Part shown: positions 27,901 to 37,611 of the stretch, in pieces | Layout: every line of letters begins with the position of its first letter | Position numbering within the stretch: position 1 is the first letter of the stretch | Assembly (NCBI GenBank): GCA_036971475.1 | Contig: JBAIZL010000007.1 | Location: 33,498,002 to 33,562,001, forward strand | DNA from: Prosapia bicincta | Lineage: Eukaryota > Arthropoda > Insecta > Hemiptera > Cercopidae | DNA length: 64,000 nt | Reading direction: 5' to 3' | Program-made: the position numbers and the translations under genes | Notes under the pieces: model-generated | Database searches by the model: none | The model's input: only the letters and a program-made list of their open reading frames with translations | Told to the model about the DNA's origin: nothing

Positions 27901-28207
27901 TTATTATGCCTTTTAAATGAGAAATCCATTTTAATGTAGAAATCGCAAAATCCATGAACTATAATTCATGCATTTTTTTTAGAGCAAATATATGACAATT
28001 GCGATAGCTCCTATAATACTTATTATAGATCAATTCTAAGTGCACAATGCGAATCGATGGTCGATTCTGCGTTTATTATGCCTTTTAAATGAGAAATCCA
28101 TTATTTGTAGAAATCGCAAAATCCATTAACTAAAATTAATGCATTTTTTTTGAGCAAATATATGACAATTGCGATAGCTCCTATAATACTTATTATAGAT
28201 CAATTCA
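21935..28207. repeat. Satellite A tandem array, right block (~37 copies)
   Basis: The same ~170-bp monomer resumes in register directly after the piggyBac-like element and runs to 28207. There it stops inside a monomer at GATCAATTC and satellite B begins. A higher-order block near 24070 (variant TAGCTCATATAATAC, then TATAAAACCTATTATAG) recurs near 26295, an offset of about 2224 bp or 13 monomers. A variant with GTAGATATCGC recurs after 684 bp (25029 and 25713, four monomers). Confidence 0.96.
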
Positions 28208-28244
28208 TTTTTAGTTGTTAGCAGAAAGGAGTACTAAGCCAAAC

Positions 28245-28510
28245 ATAAAGGCTACGCATCTGTATAGCCTACAAAACCATTTATATAGGCTACGTCTCTG
28301 TATAGCCAACTATATAGGCTACGCATCTGTATAGGCTACAAAGCCAACTATATAAGCAACACATCTGTATAGTCTACTAAGCCAACTATATAAGCTACAC
28401 AACTGTATAGCCTACAAAGCAACTATATAGGCTAAGCATCTATATAGCCTACAAAGGCAACTATATCGGCTACGTCTATGTATAGCCAACTATTCAGGCT
28501 ACGCGTCGCT
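28245..28510 (+). repeat. GGCTAC minisatellite inside satellite B (first copy)
   Basis: Imperfect tandem copies of a module built from GGCTACGCATCTGTATAGCC and an ACAAAGCCAACTATATA-type linker. Most modules pair GGCTA with TAGCC and could form short hairpins. Equivalent blocks sit at the start of every B unit, for example 33660-33885, 43745-44085 and 48535-48905. Copy number here explains the unit length classes. Confidence 0.88.
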
Positions 28511-28627
28511 TTATGAGGTTTAACATGAAAAAGCTATTTCTTACAATATCAAAACAATATTTATTTTTTCTGTAAATTAAAACAAAATAACAGTCAAGAT
28601 GTCTGCAGCTATAGTTGCATAAACATA

Positions 28628-29245
28628 GGGGAGAGTAGGGGAATGACGAACACTTAAGGAATTATTTTTGTCACACTCCAATAGTCTTCCCGAATGCAAT
28701 TTAAATTAGTCGTAAATAAAATATATGGTGTGTGCTTCAAAATAAATAATGTATTTAATGTTTATCATTTGCACATATTTTTAAAAAAAAAGTTAAATAA
28801 AACCTAAGAATGTTCGGTATTGCCCTCCTTGTCGGGTAATGGCGAACACGCTATTCCCCTTATAAATAACATAGGAAATCTGATAATAACACAAAACCAA
28901 ATAATTTTTAACAGTTTATTACATACATTAGTAAAAAAATACGTAGATATTATAGTAAAAGGAAACATGTAAATAATAATATAAAAACACAATCAAATAT
29001 AGAACAAAGATGAATAAAACATATGGTTGATGAAAGTTGAAAAATTATAATAACACATCTATTTAAAAAAAAATAATATTTTAGAAAGTTTGTAATAAAA
29101 CAAACACATACATATAAAAGTTCTTTTAAACTATTCTAAAGAAAAATCCATCATAAGTCTTTTATTTCATAAGTCTATTATTTTACATTCGTTCAAGGTC
29201 TTGACATTCACATCAATTTGTTATGAGGCTTGTAGGACAAGCCAA
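28628..29245. other. Left subterminal region of the pogo-like element
   Basis: AT-rich non-coding sequence. It carries copies of a short motif in both orientations: GGGGAATGACGAACAC near 28640, TGTTCGGTATTGCC near 28812, and GGGTAATGGCGAACAC near 28835. The motif also occurs near the right end, so it is probably where the transposase binds. The remainder up to 29245 shows nothing else recognisable. Confidence 0.55.
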
Positions 29246-30466
29246 TTATTTTTTTATACAAATGTCACACATGTACCCTTCTGGGAAGTCCCAGCCAGAG
29301 CATTCAGCATGCACCCACATCCCACATCCAGTGCACCGATACCACATCTCCTGATCTTGGCCATATTCATCACAGACAAAACATTTCTCTTGGTTTGTCT
29401 CAATGTCATCTAACTCATTATCATCACACAAGTCAATTTCACTCATATCTTCTTCGGATGTTGATTCAAATTCTTTCAGTAGATTTCTCTTTGCTTTTTT
29501 TGTAACTTTCACTAATGTTTTGCCTTTCCTTTTATTGTTACCCTTACGATATTCTTGTGGCTCTTTTTTCTCCTTCCTAATTTTATTATTTTCGGACGTT
29601 TTTACATTGATTTTTAGTTTTTTATTTTTTTCTAATTTTTTTTGGCGTTTTACTTCAAGAGAACATTTCATTGGTGTAGAAGACAGTATTTCCGATCGCT
29701 GTTTTGGCCTACCTATTTTTTTCTTTGGAGGATCTGCTTGATTTGCTTTGCTGGTTGTAGGTATTGGTAAAATCTCTTGAAAGGATGTTCCAGGGGACAC
29801 TGAAGCCTCGTTAATAACAGGAGATAAGGTTACATCAGTAACAGTATCATTGGATTGTTGTTGATGTTGAAAGCAGGTATCTTCTACAAGAAAATCTTCA
29901 TCAGTAAATATATTTGGATTGAAAGGGTAGATTCCTGTGTTTGCAAATCCAGTAATGCCTTTTGAGACTGTAGTGACTGAACCATAAGCCTTCGAAAAAA
30001 GACCAGCAACGTCGTAAGGTGTGATCTTTTCAAACCGTTTTGTTTTCATGTAAATGTCACATTCCTTATTGTAGGCTGCTTTTAGTGACGAGTAATAGGT
30101 CACATCCAAGGGTTGCAGACGGTGTGATGTGTGAGGGGGTATGGATACAACTACAATACCATTTTTTCGCCACATATCAAAGGCCTCTAAGGTGCAATGA
30201 GAAGAATGATTGTCCATAATTAGTAACACTGGCTTCTCTTTAGAAGGCTTCACATGTTTCGTGAAATGATTTACCCATTCTATAAAGATGTCTTCATTTG
30301 TCCAACCTGACTTTGAACAGCTGTAAACCGCACCAGGAGGCCCATCTTTCTCTATTAAAGGGGTCATTCTTGTTCGGGGAAAAATAAACATCGGAGGTAC
30401 AAACTGGCCAGCTGCACCCATACAACATAAAACTGTGATTGTTTTCCCACGCTCCCAGCTTGTCAC
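29246..30466 (-). pseudogene. pogo-like transposase, C-terminal part (DDE_1 core plus PHD finger)
   Basis: About 406 codons continue the DDE_1 catalytic domain started in the upstream frame. Counting from the first codon of this open frame (a GTG at 30466, not a real start), D85 lies in LLIMDNHSSH and D121 in RLQPLDVTYY, the second and third acidic residues of pogo/Tigger enzymes. Residues ~240-340 are very Lys-rich. The last 45 residues form a C4HC3 PHD-type zinc finger (C362, C365, C378, C381, H386, C389, C400, C403). PHD fingers at this position occur in some insect pogo-like elements. The frame is open, but it has no native start and depends on the broken N-terminal frame. Confidence 0.92.
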
Positions 30467-31056
30467 TGTCCCTTCTCTGCTACAACGACACCATTGTCTT
30501 GTACAGTAGAAATACCCGTTTCATCCATGTTCCATATTTCTGTAGGCTCAAATTTGTACTTTACCATAACTTCTTCCAAATTAGCAAAGAATATCCCAAC
30601 TTCATGTCGGTTAAATCCTAGAATTCTATTTATGCTGGTTGCTTCTGGTTTTCGAATAGCTAGTTTCCGATTTCTTCTAAGAAAACCATAAAACCAGTCT
30701 TTACCAGCGATTTTTTTATCTTTGTTGAAAGAATGTTTTATTTGATTACTTTCTGCAAATGTGAAGGCAGCACGTCGAATGTCTTTTGGCGTTAATCCGT
30801 AAAACATTTTGGAAAGCCAAATGATGTGTAGAGAAAATTCACTTTCCTGTCCAGGAGTGAATGTGGAGTGTCGTCCAAGAGACGGAGGTTCTAAACTGGG
30901 CTTCTTTATTCTATCAAATAAAGTTGTCACAGGAATTCTATGCAACTTTGACGCTTGTCTAATTGATGTTCCATTTTTTATACATATAATGGCCGCCTCT
31001 AGTGCCTCCTTACTCCATTTAGCTTTATCAGTTGTTCTTTTGCGATTACTTGGCAT
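30463..31056 (-). pseudogene. pogo-like transposase, N-terminal part (DNA-binding domains, first catalytic Asp)
   Basis: I place the start at 31056 (MPSNRKRTTDKAKW), the usual start context of this family. The open frame extends back to 31158 but there it reads through repeated subterminal DNA. Residues ~14-52 are a pipsqueak-type helix-turn-helix (WSKEALEAAIICIKNGTSIR). A CENP-B/Tc5-like second DNA-binding domain includes KDWFYGFLRRNRKLAIRKPE. The first catalytic Asp lies in WNMDETGI, 20 codons before the stop. The frame ends EKGQ-stop at 30463 just where the family continues into a TSWERGKT segment present in the other frame. A few residues expected at the junction are missing, so a small out-of-frame deletion is the likely lesion. 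Confidence 0.9.
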
Positions 31057-31165
31057 CTGAAACAACGAAATGCCTGTGCAGTATTTTAAGAAAAAGTTAG
31101 CTTTATAGAGCGGGGAATACCGAACACATGGCGGGGAATACCGAACAGCGTTCGCCATTACCCAA
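31057..31165. repeat. Right subterminal motif cluster of the pogo-like element
   Basis: Two direct copies of GCGGGGAATACCGAACA (about 31110-31145) are followed by GCGTTCGCCATTACCC. They match the motif at the left end and the terminal repeats. They lie just upstream of the transposase start, as expected for combined binding and promoter sequence. Confidence 0.7.
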
Positions 31166-31318
31166 AACTAACCTTTCATGTTTGAAAATACGAAATTCAA
31201 AAACTATTGCCTATACCATAAAACAGATAGTGTATCCTTATTCTATATGCTATTACTAATTTATGGACGTATTATAGAACATCTACTGTAAATAATAATT
31301 GATACATACCTTAAAACT

Positions 31319-31954
31319 TGAGGAAAGGTTCTAAGATCAAAAACATAAAAAAACAACTTTTGTCAACCACTCTCCTAGATGAACTGGCAGAAAGATATAG
31401 TTCCTGCAGCTACTTCATGTTGTATCTGTTAGGCGGCAGCACCTTACGGGTTCCAGGTGACGCAGGGGCACATCTCCAGGGCCGCAGCTTAGCCCCAACG
31501 GAAGTAATAATTTGATTGCATGCCTTTTCAGTTTCGAGTAGGCAGCAGAAGAAGAGGTGCATGCCATTCCTGCCATAGACTCACTAACAAGGTATTTGCA
31601 AGGTAATACCTCTCCTTATTCCATAGCATAAGGTGATCCAAGCCCCCAGGGTTCCTGCATGATCTGTCGCGGGATTTTTCCTGGCAGGGTTTCTTTCTTG
31701 CCAGGTTTTTTCATCCCGCTCTTAGCGCGACACTTACCGTACTGTTTCATTTCACTATCTCCTGAATCTCCATGGAAAGAGCTTATGAGCTTGGTACATG
31801 GGCAATCAATCCCGTTTCCTTCATTCGCGGTAGGGATACTAACCGCATGCGCATGTGAGACGGAGGTAGCTCGCTAGAGGTTGGCTGCCACGAGGGCTGG
31901 GCGGGTTTTGAGGGCTCAGACCCGGGTTAAAAAAAAAAAAAAAAAAAAAAAAAA
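31319..31954 (+). mobile_element. GC-rich poly(A)-tailed retroposon-like insert within the pogo-like element
   Basis: Base composition changes sharply here from AT-rich to GC-rich, and the segment ends in a pure run of 26 A (31929-31954) after CAGACCCGGGTT. This is the signature of an RNA-templated insertion such as a SINE or a short 5'-truncated LINE tail. The left boundary is uncertain. AAAACT just before 31319 and AAAACT at the end of the A run could be a short target duplication, but the A run makes this ambiguous. I see no clear tRNA-type A and B boxes and no coding domain. The family is unknown to me. Confidence 0.6.
31666..31731 (+). other. Long imperfect hairpin in the retroposon-like insert
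   Basis: Arms GTCGCG, GCGGGAT and CCTGGCA pair in order with TGCCAGG, ATCCCGC and CGCGAC, leaving a short pyrimidine-rich loop. The unpaired middle has unequal T runs. In RNA this would be a stable stem-loop. Confidence 0.65.
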
Positions 31955-33627
31955 CTACGTTACCTAAAGTGAATATAAACGTGTTCGGCATTACCCTCTG
32001 TTCGTCATTACCCGGTTTTCCTCTATAACTTCAGGGTAGGAGGTAGGGTAGAATTAAGAGAAATGGTGACATCACGTTTGCAGGATTGCGTACGTAAGTA
32101 TAGAAAGACTCTCTATCGGAGAGTCCTAAAGGAAGAGTGAAATATTTCACATGTTCTGAAAACATTTGGTTATCGAAATGAGCCAAAGCAAGTAACAGTT
32201 ATATCAATGTTGTGTGAACTTGGCCCCTTCATTTTATGATTACGCACATATAATAACAAACTTGTTATGTGGTAAACAAGAACCCTAGGGGTTTTAGCAA
32301 ATCGTCCTCGATTCATGATAAATACTTTTAATACTTCATTTCAGCCCTTTTTCCTACTATTTTGATATCTGGGGTATGTGTCATTCCCGATATCTAGAAC
32401 TGTTTAAGAGTTATACGTTCCTAACGTAATAAGAACAGCCGGAATATATTTGGAAACAACGAGATGCTGGGTACTTTTCAAACCGTCACTATTCTTTAAA
32501 TTTTTATCACATCAAGATATTTTTATACTGAATGAAAGAGGAATATCTATATTTTCATTTTCTGTTGTCAATGTTAAGGAATATATAACGGGTTTTGATT
32601 TATTGGCTCTATAAATATAGTAATTTTATAATTTATTACTCTTTAAAACATTCTTGTGTTTAATAGTTTGACAGAAATCCGCTTGCAGCAGCACCTGTCA
32701 GTATATTGTAACGATAATTTTACTTATACAAAAATGCCAATAACTCATGAACAAGGCAAAATTTTGAAAAATTATTGGCACCACGTCAATCTACGTTAAA
32801 TGCTGCTTCAAGCTATGTATATAACTCACAATCCGATTTTTCATTGAAATTTAGGAAAATTTGAAGGGTCACCCCTTCTTATCTCGCAAAAGTCGAAAAT
32901 TACTAGTTTTCTCGGGCCAATTACTCAAAGGCCGTTGATGGTATTCTTAAACTAAAAACTCTAAATAAAAATATAGACTTTCGTCTTTCGTTCTGTGTAA
33001 GAAACATCTTGCTGGGCTGAATATTAACAGAGATATGACTGTTTTAAAAAAGGCTTGCATCGTGCAAACCTGGAAATGTAAAATCAGGCCGTATTTTTAT
33101 CACTTTAAACGCGTATAGCTTCTAAACCGTTCAAGATATCAAACTCAAATTTTCACAAGTTGTTTCGTTAATGATTTCCAATCTTCAGATGTGTATAAAA
33201 TTTATTTTCTTGAAATATAGGTATTTTGAAAAAAAAAAACATTTCTTTCCTTTATTTACTTTTTTCTATAACTATAACGATGAAAAATCACTAAATAAAC
33301 AAATTGACCAAAATTTAAGTCTGATACGTCTGTTGGTTTAAGAGTTCTATGGTCAAAAAGTCAATAATCCAGGCATTTATTAGCAGATGAAGATATGCCG
33401 CATAAATAGACCAATAATTGAATAAACTTTATTCTTAGAAAATTTGTACATTTTGTAAAAAAATTGTTTAAAATCATTATGTAGTTTTATGCAACTTAAA
33501 TTTTCAATAGAAAATCATGACATCTAATATTTTGGGTTTTTTTAACGTTGATATCAATTTTGTATTGCTTAGATTGTGATTCAAGGGCACAAATTTCATT
33601 AGTTAGATTGAATCTGTGTTTTTAGTT

Positions 33628-35601
33628 GTTAGCAGAATGGAGTACTAAGCCAAACATAAAGGCTACGCATCTGTATAGCCTACAAAACCAACTATATAGG
33701 CTACGTCTCTGTATAGCCAACTATATAGGCTACGCATCTGTATAGGCTACAAAGCCAACTATATAAGCTACACAACTGTATAGCCTACAAAGCAACTATA
33801 TAGGCTAAGCATCTATATAGCCTACAAAGGCAACTATATCGGCTACGTCTATGTATAGCCAACTATTCAGGCTACGCGTCGCTTTATGAGGTTTAACATG
33901 AAAAAGCTATTTCTTACAATATCAAAACAATATTTATTTTTTCTGTAAATTAAAACAAAATAACAGTCAAGATGTCTGCAGCTATAGTTGCATAAACATA
34001 TAACTTCAGGGTAGGAGGTAGGGTAGAATTAAGAGAAATGGTGACATCACGTGTGCAGGATTGCGTACGTAAGTATAGAAAGACTCTCTATCGGAGAGTC
34101 CTAAAGGAAGGGTGAAATATTTCACATGTTCTGGAAACATTTGGTTATCGAAATGAGCCAATGCAAGTAACAGTTATATCAAAGTTGTGTGAACTTGGCC
34201 CCTTCATTTTATGATTACGCACATATAATAACAAACGTGTTATGTGGTAAACAAGAACCCTAGGGGTTTTAGCAAATCGTCCTCGATTCATGATAAATAC
34301 TTTTAATACTTCATTTCAGCCCTTTTTCTTACTATTTTGATATCTGGGGTATGTGTCATTCCCGATATCTAGAACTGTTTAAGAGTTATACGTTCCTAAC
34401 GTAATAAGAACAGCCGGAATATATTTGGAAACAACGAGATGCTGGGTACTTTTCAAACCGTCACTATTCTTTAAATTTTTATCACATCAAGATATTTTTA
34501 TACTGAATGAAAGAGGAATATCTATATTTTCATTTTCTGTTGTCAATGTTAAGGAATATATAACGGGTTTTGATTTATTGGCTCTATAAATATAGTAATT
34601 TTATAATTTATTACTCTTTAAAACATTCTTGTGTTTAATAGTTTGACAGAAATCCGCTTGCAGCAGCACCTGTCAGTATATTGTAACGATAATTTTACTT
34701 ATACAAAAATGCCAATAACTCATGAACAAGGCAAAATTTTGAAAAACTATTGGCACCACGTCAATCTACGTTAAATGCTGCTTCAAGCTATGTATATAAC
34801 TCACAATCCGATTTTTCATTGAAATTTAGGAAAATTTGAAGGGTCACCCCTTCTTATCTCGCAAAAGTCGAAAATTACTAGTTTTCTCGGGCCAATTACT
34901 CAAAGGCCGTTGATGGTATTCTTAAACTAAAAACTCTAAATAAAAATATAGACTTTCGTCTTTCGTTCTGTGTAAGAAACATCTTGCTGGGCTGAATATT
35001 AACAGAGATATGACTGTTTTAAAAAAGGCTTGCATCGTGCAAACCTGGAAATGTAAAATCAGGCCGTATTTTTATCACTTTAAACGCGTATAGCTTCTAA
35101 ACCGTTCAAGATATCAAACTCAAATTTTCACAAGTTGTTTCGTTAATGATTTCCAATCTTCAGATGTGTATAAAATTTATTTTCTTGAAATATAGGTATT
35201 TTGAAAAAAAAAACATTTCTTTCCTTTATTTACTTTTTTCTATAACTATAACGATGAAAAATCACTAAATAAACAAATTGACCAAAATTTAAGTCTGATA
35301 CGTCTGTTGGTTTAAGAGTTCTATGGTCAAAAAGTCAATAATCCAGGCATTTATTAGCAGATGAAGATATGCCGCATAAATAGACCAATAATTGAATAAA
35401 CTTTATTCTTAGAAAATTTGTACATTTTGTAAAAAAATTGTTTAAAATCATTATGTAGTTTTATGCAACTTAAATTTTCAATAGAAAATCATGACATCTA
35501 ATATTTTGGGTTTTTTTAACGTTGATATCAATTTTGTATTGCTTAGATTGTGATTCAAGGGCACAAATTTCATTAGTTAGATTGAATCTGTGTTTTTAGT
35601 T
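33628..35601 (+). repeat. Satellite B unit 2 (1974 bp, reference copy)
   Basis: A complete uninterrupted unit of the short class. Order within it: GGCTAC minisatellite (33660-33885), AT-rich spacer, perfect hairpin GACTCTCTATCGGAGAGTC (34082-34100), and then a ~1.2-kb tail containing diverged modules resembling ACTCTTAAACCGTTCAAGAT in both orientations. Confidence 0.93.
34082..34100 (+). other. Perfect hairpin in satellite B (one per unit)
   Basis: GACTCTC and GAGAGTC flank a 5-nt loop TATCG. The hairpin is conserved in nearly every unit, for example near 32109, 36091, 40110, 47003 and 49109. In the unit near 42200 the left arm has changed (ACTCTGTATCGG), and near 44291 the right arm has changed (GAGATTC). 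CTAA follows directly. Confidence 0.8.
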
Positions 35602-37611
35602 GTTAGCAGAATGGAGTACTAAGCCAAACATAAAGGCTACGCATCTGTATAGCCTACAAAACCAACTATATAGGCTACGTCTCTGTATAGCCAACTATAT
35701 AGGCTACGCATCTGTATAGGCTACAAAGCCAACTATATAAGCAACACATCTGTATAGTCTCTAAGCCAACTATATAAGCTACACAACTGTATAGCCTACA
35801 AAGCAACTATATAGGCTAAGCATCTACATAGCCTACAAAGGCAACTATATCGGCTACGTCTATGTATAGCCAACTATTCAGGCTACGCGTCGCTTTATGA
35901 GGTTTAACATGAAAAAGCTATTTCTTACAATATCAAAACAATATTTATTTTTTCTGTAAATTAAAACAAAATAACAGTCAAGATGTCTGCAGCTATAGTT
36001 GCATAAACATATAACTTCAGGGTAGGAGGTAGGGTAGAATTAAGAGAAATGGTGACATCACGTGTGCAGGATTGCGTACGTAAGTATAGAAAGACTCTCT
36101 ATCGGAGAGTCCTAAAGGAAGGGTGAAATATTTCACATGTTCTGGAAACATTTGGTTATCGAAATGAGCCAATGCAAGTAACAGTTATATCAATGTTGTG
36201 TGAACTTGGCCCCTTCATTTTATGATACGCACATATAATAACAAACGTGTTATGTGGTAAACAAGAACCCTAGGGGTTTTAGCAAATCGTCCTCGATTCA
36301 TGATAAATACTTTTAATACTTCATTTCAGCCCTTTTTCCTACTATTTTGATATCTGGGGTATGTGTCATTCCCGATATCTAGAACTGTTTAAGAGTTATA
36401 CGCTCCTAACGTAATAAGAACAGCCGGAATATATTTGGAAACAACGAGATGCAGGGTACTTTTCAAACCCTCACTATTCTTTAAATTTTTATCACATCAA
36501 GATATTTTTATACTGAATGAAAGAGGAATATCTATATTTTCATTTTCTGTTGTCAATGTTAAGGAATATATAACGGGTTTTGATTTATTGGCTCTATAAA
36601 TATAGTAATTTTATAATTTATTACTCTTTAAAACATTCTTGTGTTTAATAGTTTGACAGAAATCCGCTTGCAGCAGCACCTGTCAGTACATTGTAACGAT
36701 AATTTTACTTATACAAAAATGCCAATAACTCATGAACAAGGCAAAATTTTGAAAAACTATTGGCACCACGTCAATCTACGTTAAATGCTGCTTCAATCTA
36801 TGTATATAACTCAAAATCCGATTTTTCATTGAAATTTAGGAAAATTTGAAGGGTCACCCCTTCTTATCTCGCAAAAGTCGAAAATTACTAGTTTTCTCGG
36901 GCCAATTACTCAAAGGCCGTTGATGGTATTCTTAAACTAAAAACTCTATATAAAAATATAGACTTTCGTCTTTCGTTCTGTGTAAGAAACATCTTGCTGG
37001 GCTGAATATTAACAGAGATATGACTGTTTTAAAAAAGGCTTGCATCGTGCAAACCTGGAAATGTAAAATCAGGCCGTATTTTTATCACTTTAAACGCGTA
37101 TAGCTTCTAAACCGTTCAAGATATCAAACTCAAATTTTCACAAGTTGTTTCGTTAATGATTTCCAATCTTCAGATGTGTATAAAATGTATTTTCTTGAAA
37201 TATAGGTATTTTGAAAATAAAAACATTTCTTTCCTTTTTTTACTTTTTTCTATAACTATAACGATGAAAAATCACTAAATAAACAAATTGACCAAAATTT
37301 AAGTCTGATACGTCTGTTGGTTTAAGAGTTCTATGGTCAAAAAGTCAATAATCGAGGCATTTATTAGCAGATGAAGATATGCCGCATAAATAGACCAATA
37401 ATTGAATAAACTTTATTCTTAGAAAATTTGTACATTTTGTAAAAAAATTGTTTAAAATCATTATGTAGTTTTATGCAACTTAAATTTTCAATAGAAAATC
37501 ATGACATCTAATATTTTGGGTTTTTTTAACGTTGATATCAATTTTGTATTGCTTAGATTGTGATTCAAGGGCACAAATTTCATTAGTTTGATTGAATCTG
37601 TGTTTTTAGTT
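35602..37611 (+). repeat. Satellite B unit 3 (2010 bp)
   Basis: Complete unit. Relative to unit 2 it has one extra minisatellite module of about 37 bp containing AAGCAACACATCTGTATAGT. Confidence 0.93.

Larger units (their letters stand above)
28628..32023 (-). mobile_element. pogo/Tigger-like DNA transposon (3396 bp), disabled
   Basis: The uninterrupted B unit reads AAACATATAACTTC. Here the element lies between two TA dinucleotides (28626-28627 and 32024-32025), the duplication expected for the Tc1/mariner/pogo superfamily. The outer ~24 bp form imperfect inverted repeats (GGGGAGAGTAGGGGAATGACGAAC at the left; the reverse complement of the right end starts GAGGAAAACCGGG and ends AATGACGAAC). 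A pogo-type transposase lies on the minus strand. It is broken by a small frameshift or deletion near 30464. A poly(A)-tailed insert enlarges the element between the transposase start and the right end. Confidence 0.93.
28217..33627 (+). repeat. Satellite B unit 1, split by the pogo-like insertion
   Basis: Unit sequence runs to 28627, is interrupted by 28628-32023, and continues in register from the TA at 32024. Removing the insert and one TA leaves about 2013 bp, a normal unit length. The array begins abruptly at the unit start next to a broken satellite A monomer. Confidence 0.9.

Noticed and set aside
1..28207. CENP-B box in satellite A
   Set aside because: I looked for the TTCG....A..CGGG pattern on both strands of the monomer and found none.
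28245..28510. CRISPR-like array of short palindromic repeats
   Set aside because: The modules are degenerate, unequally spaced, contain no unique spacers and sit within a eukaryotic tandem unit.
29403..29741. Plus-strand ORFs within 29201-31060
   Set aside because: Shadows of the minus-strand pogo-like transposase; Ser/Phe-rich because they are antisense to a Lys/Glu-rich region.
31659..31877. 72-codon ORF in the GC-rich insert
   Set aside because: It overlaps the hairpin and shows no domain; the insert is better explained as a non-coding retroposon.
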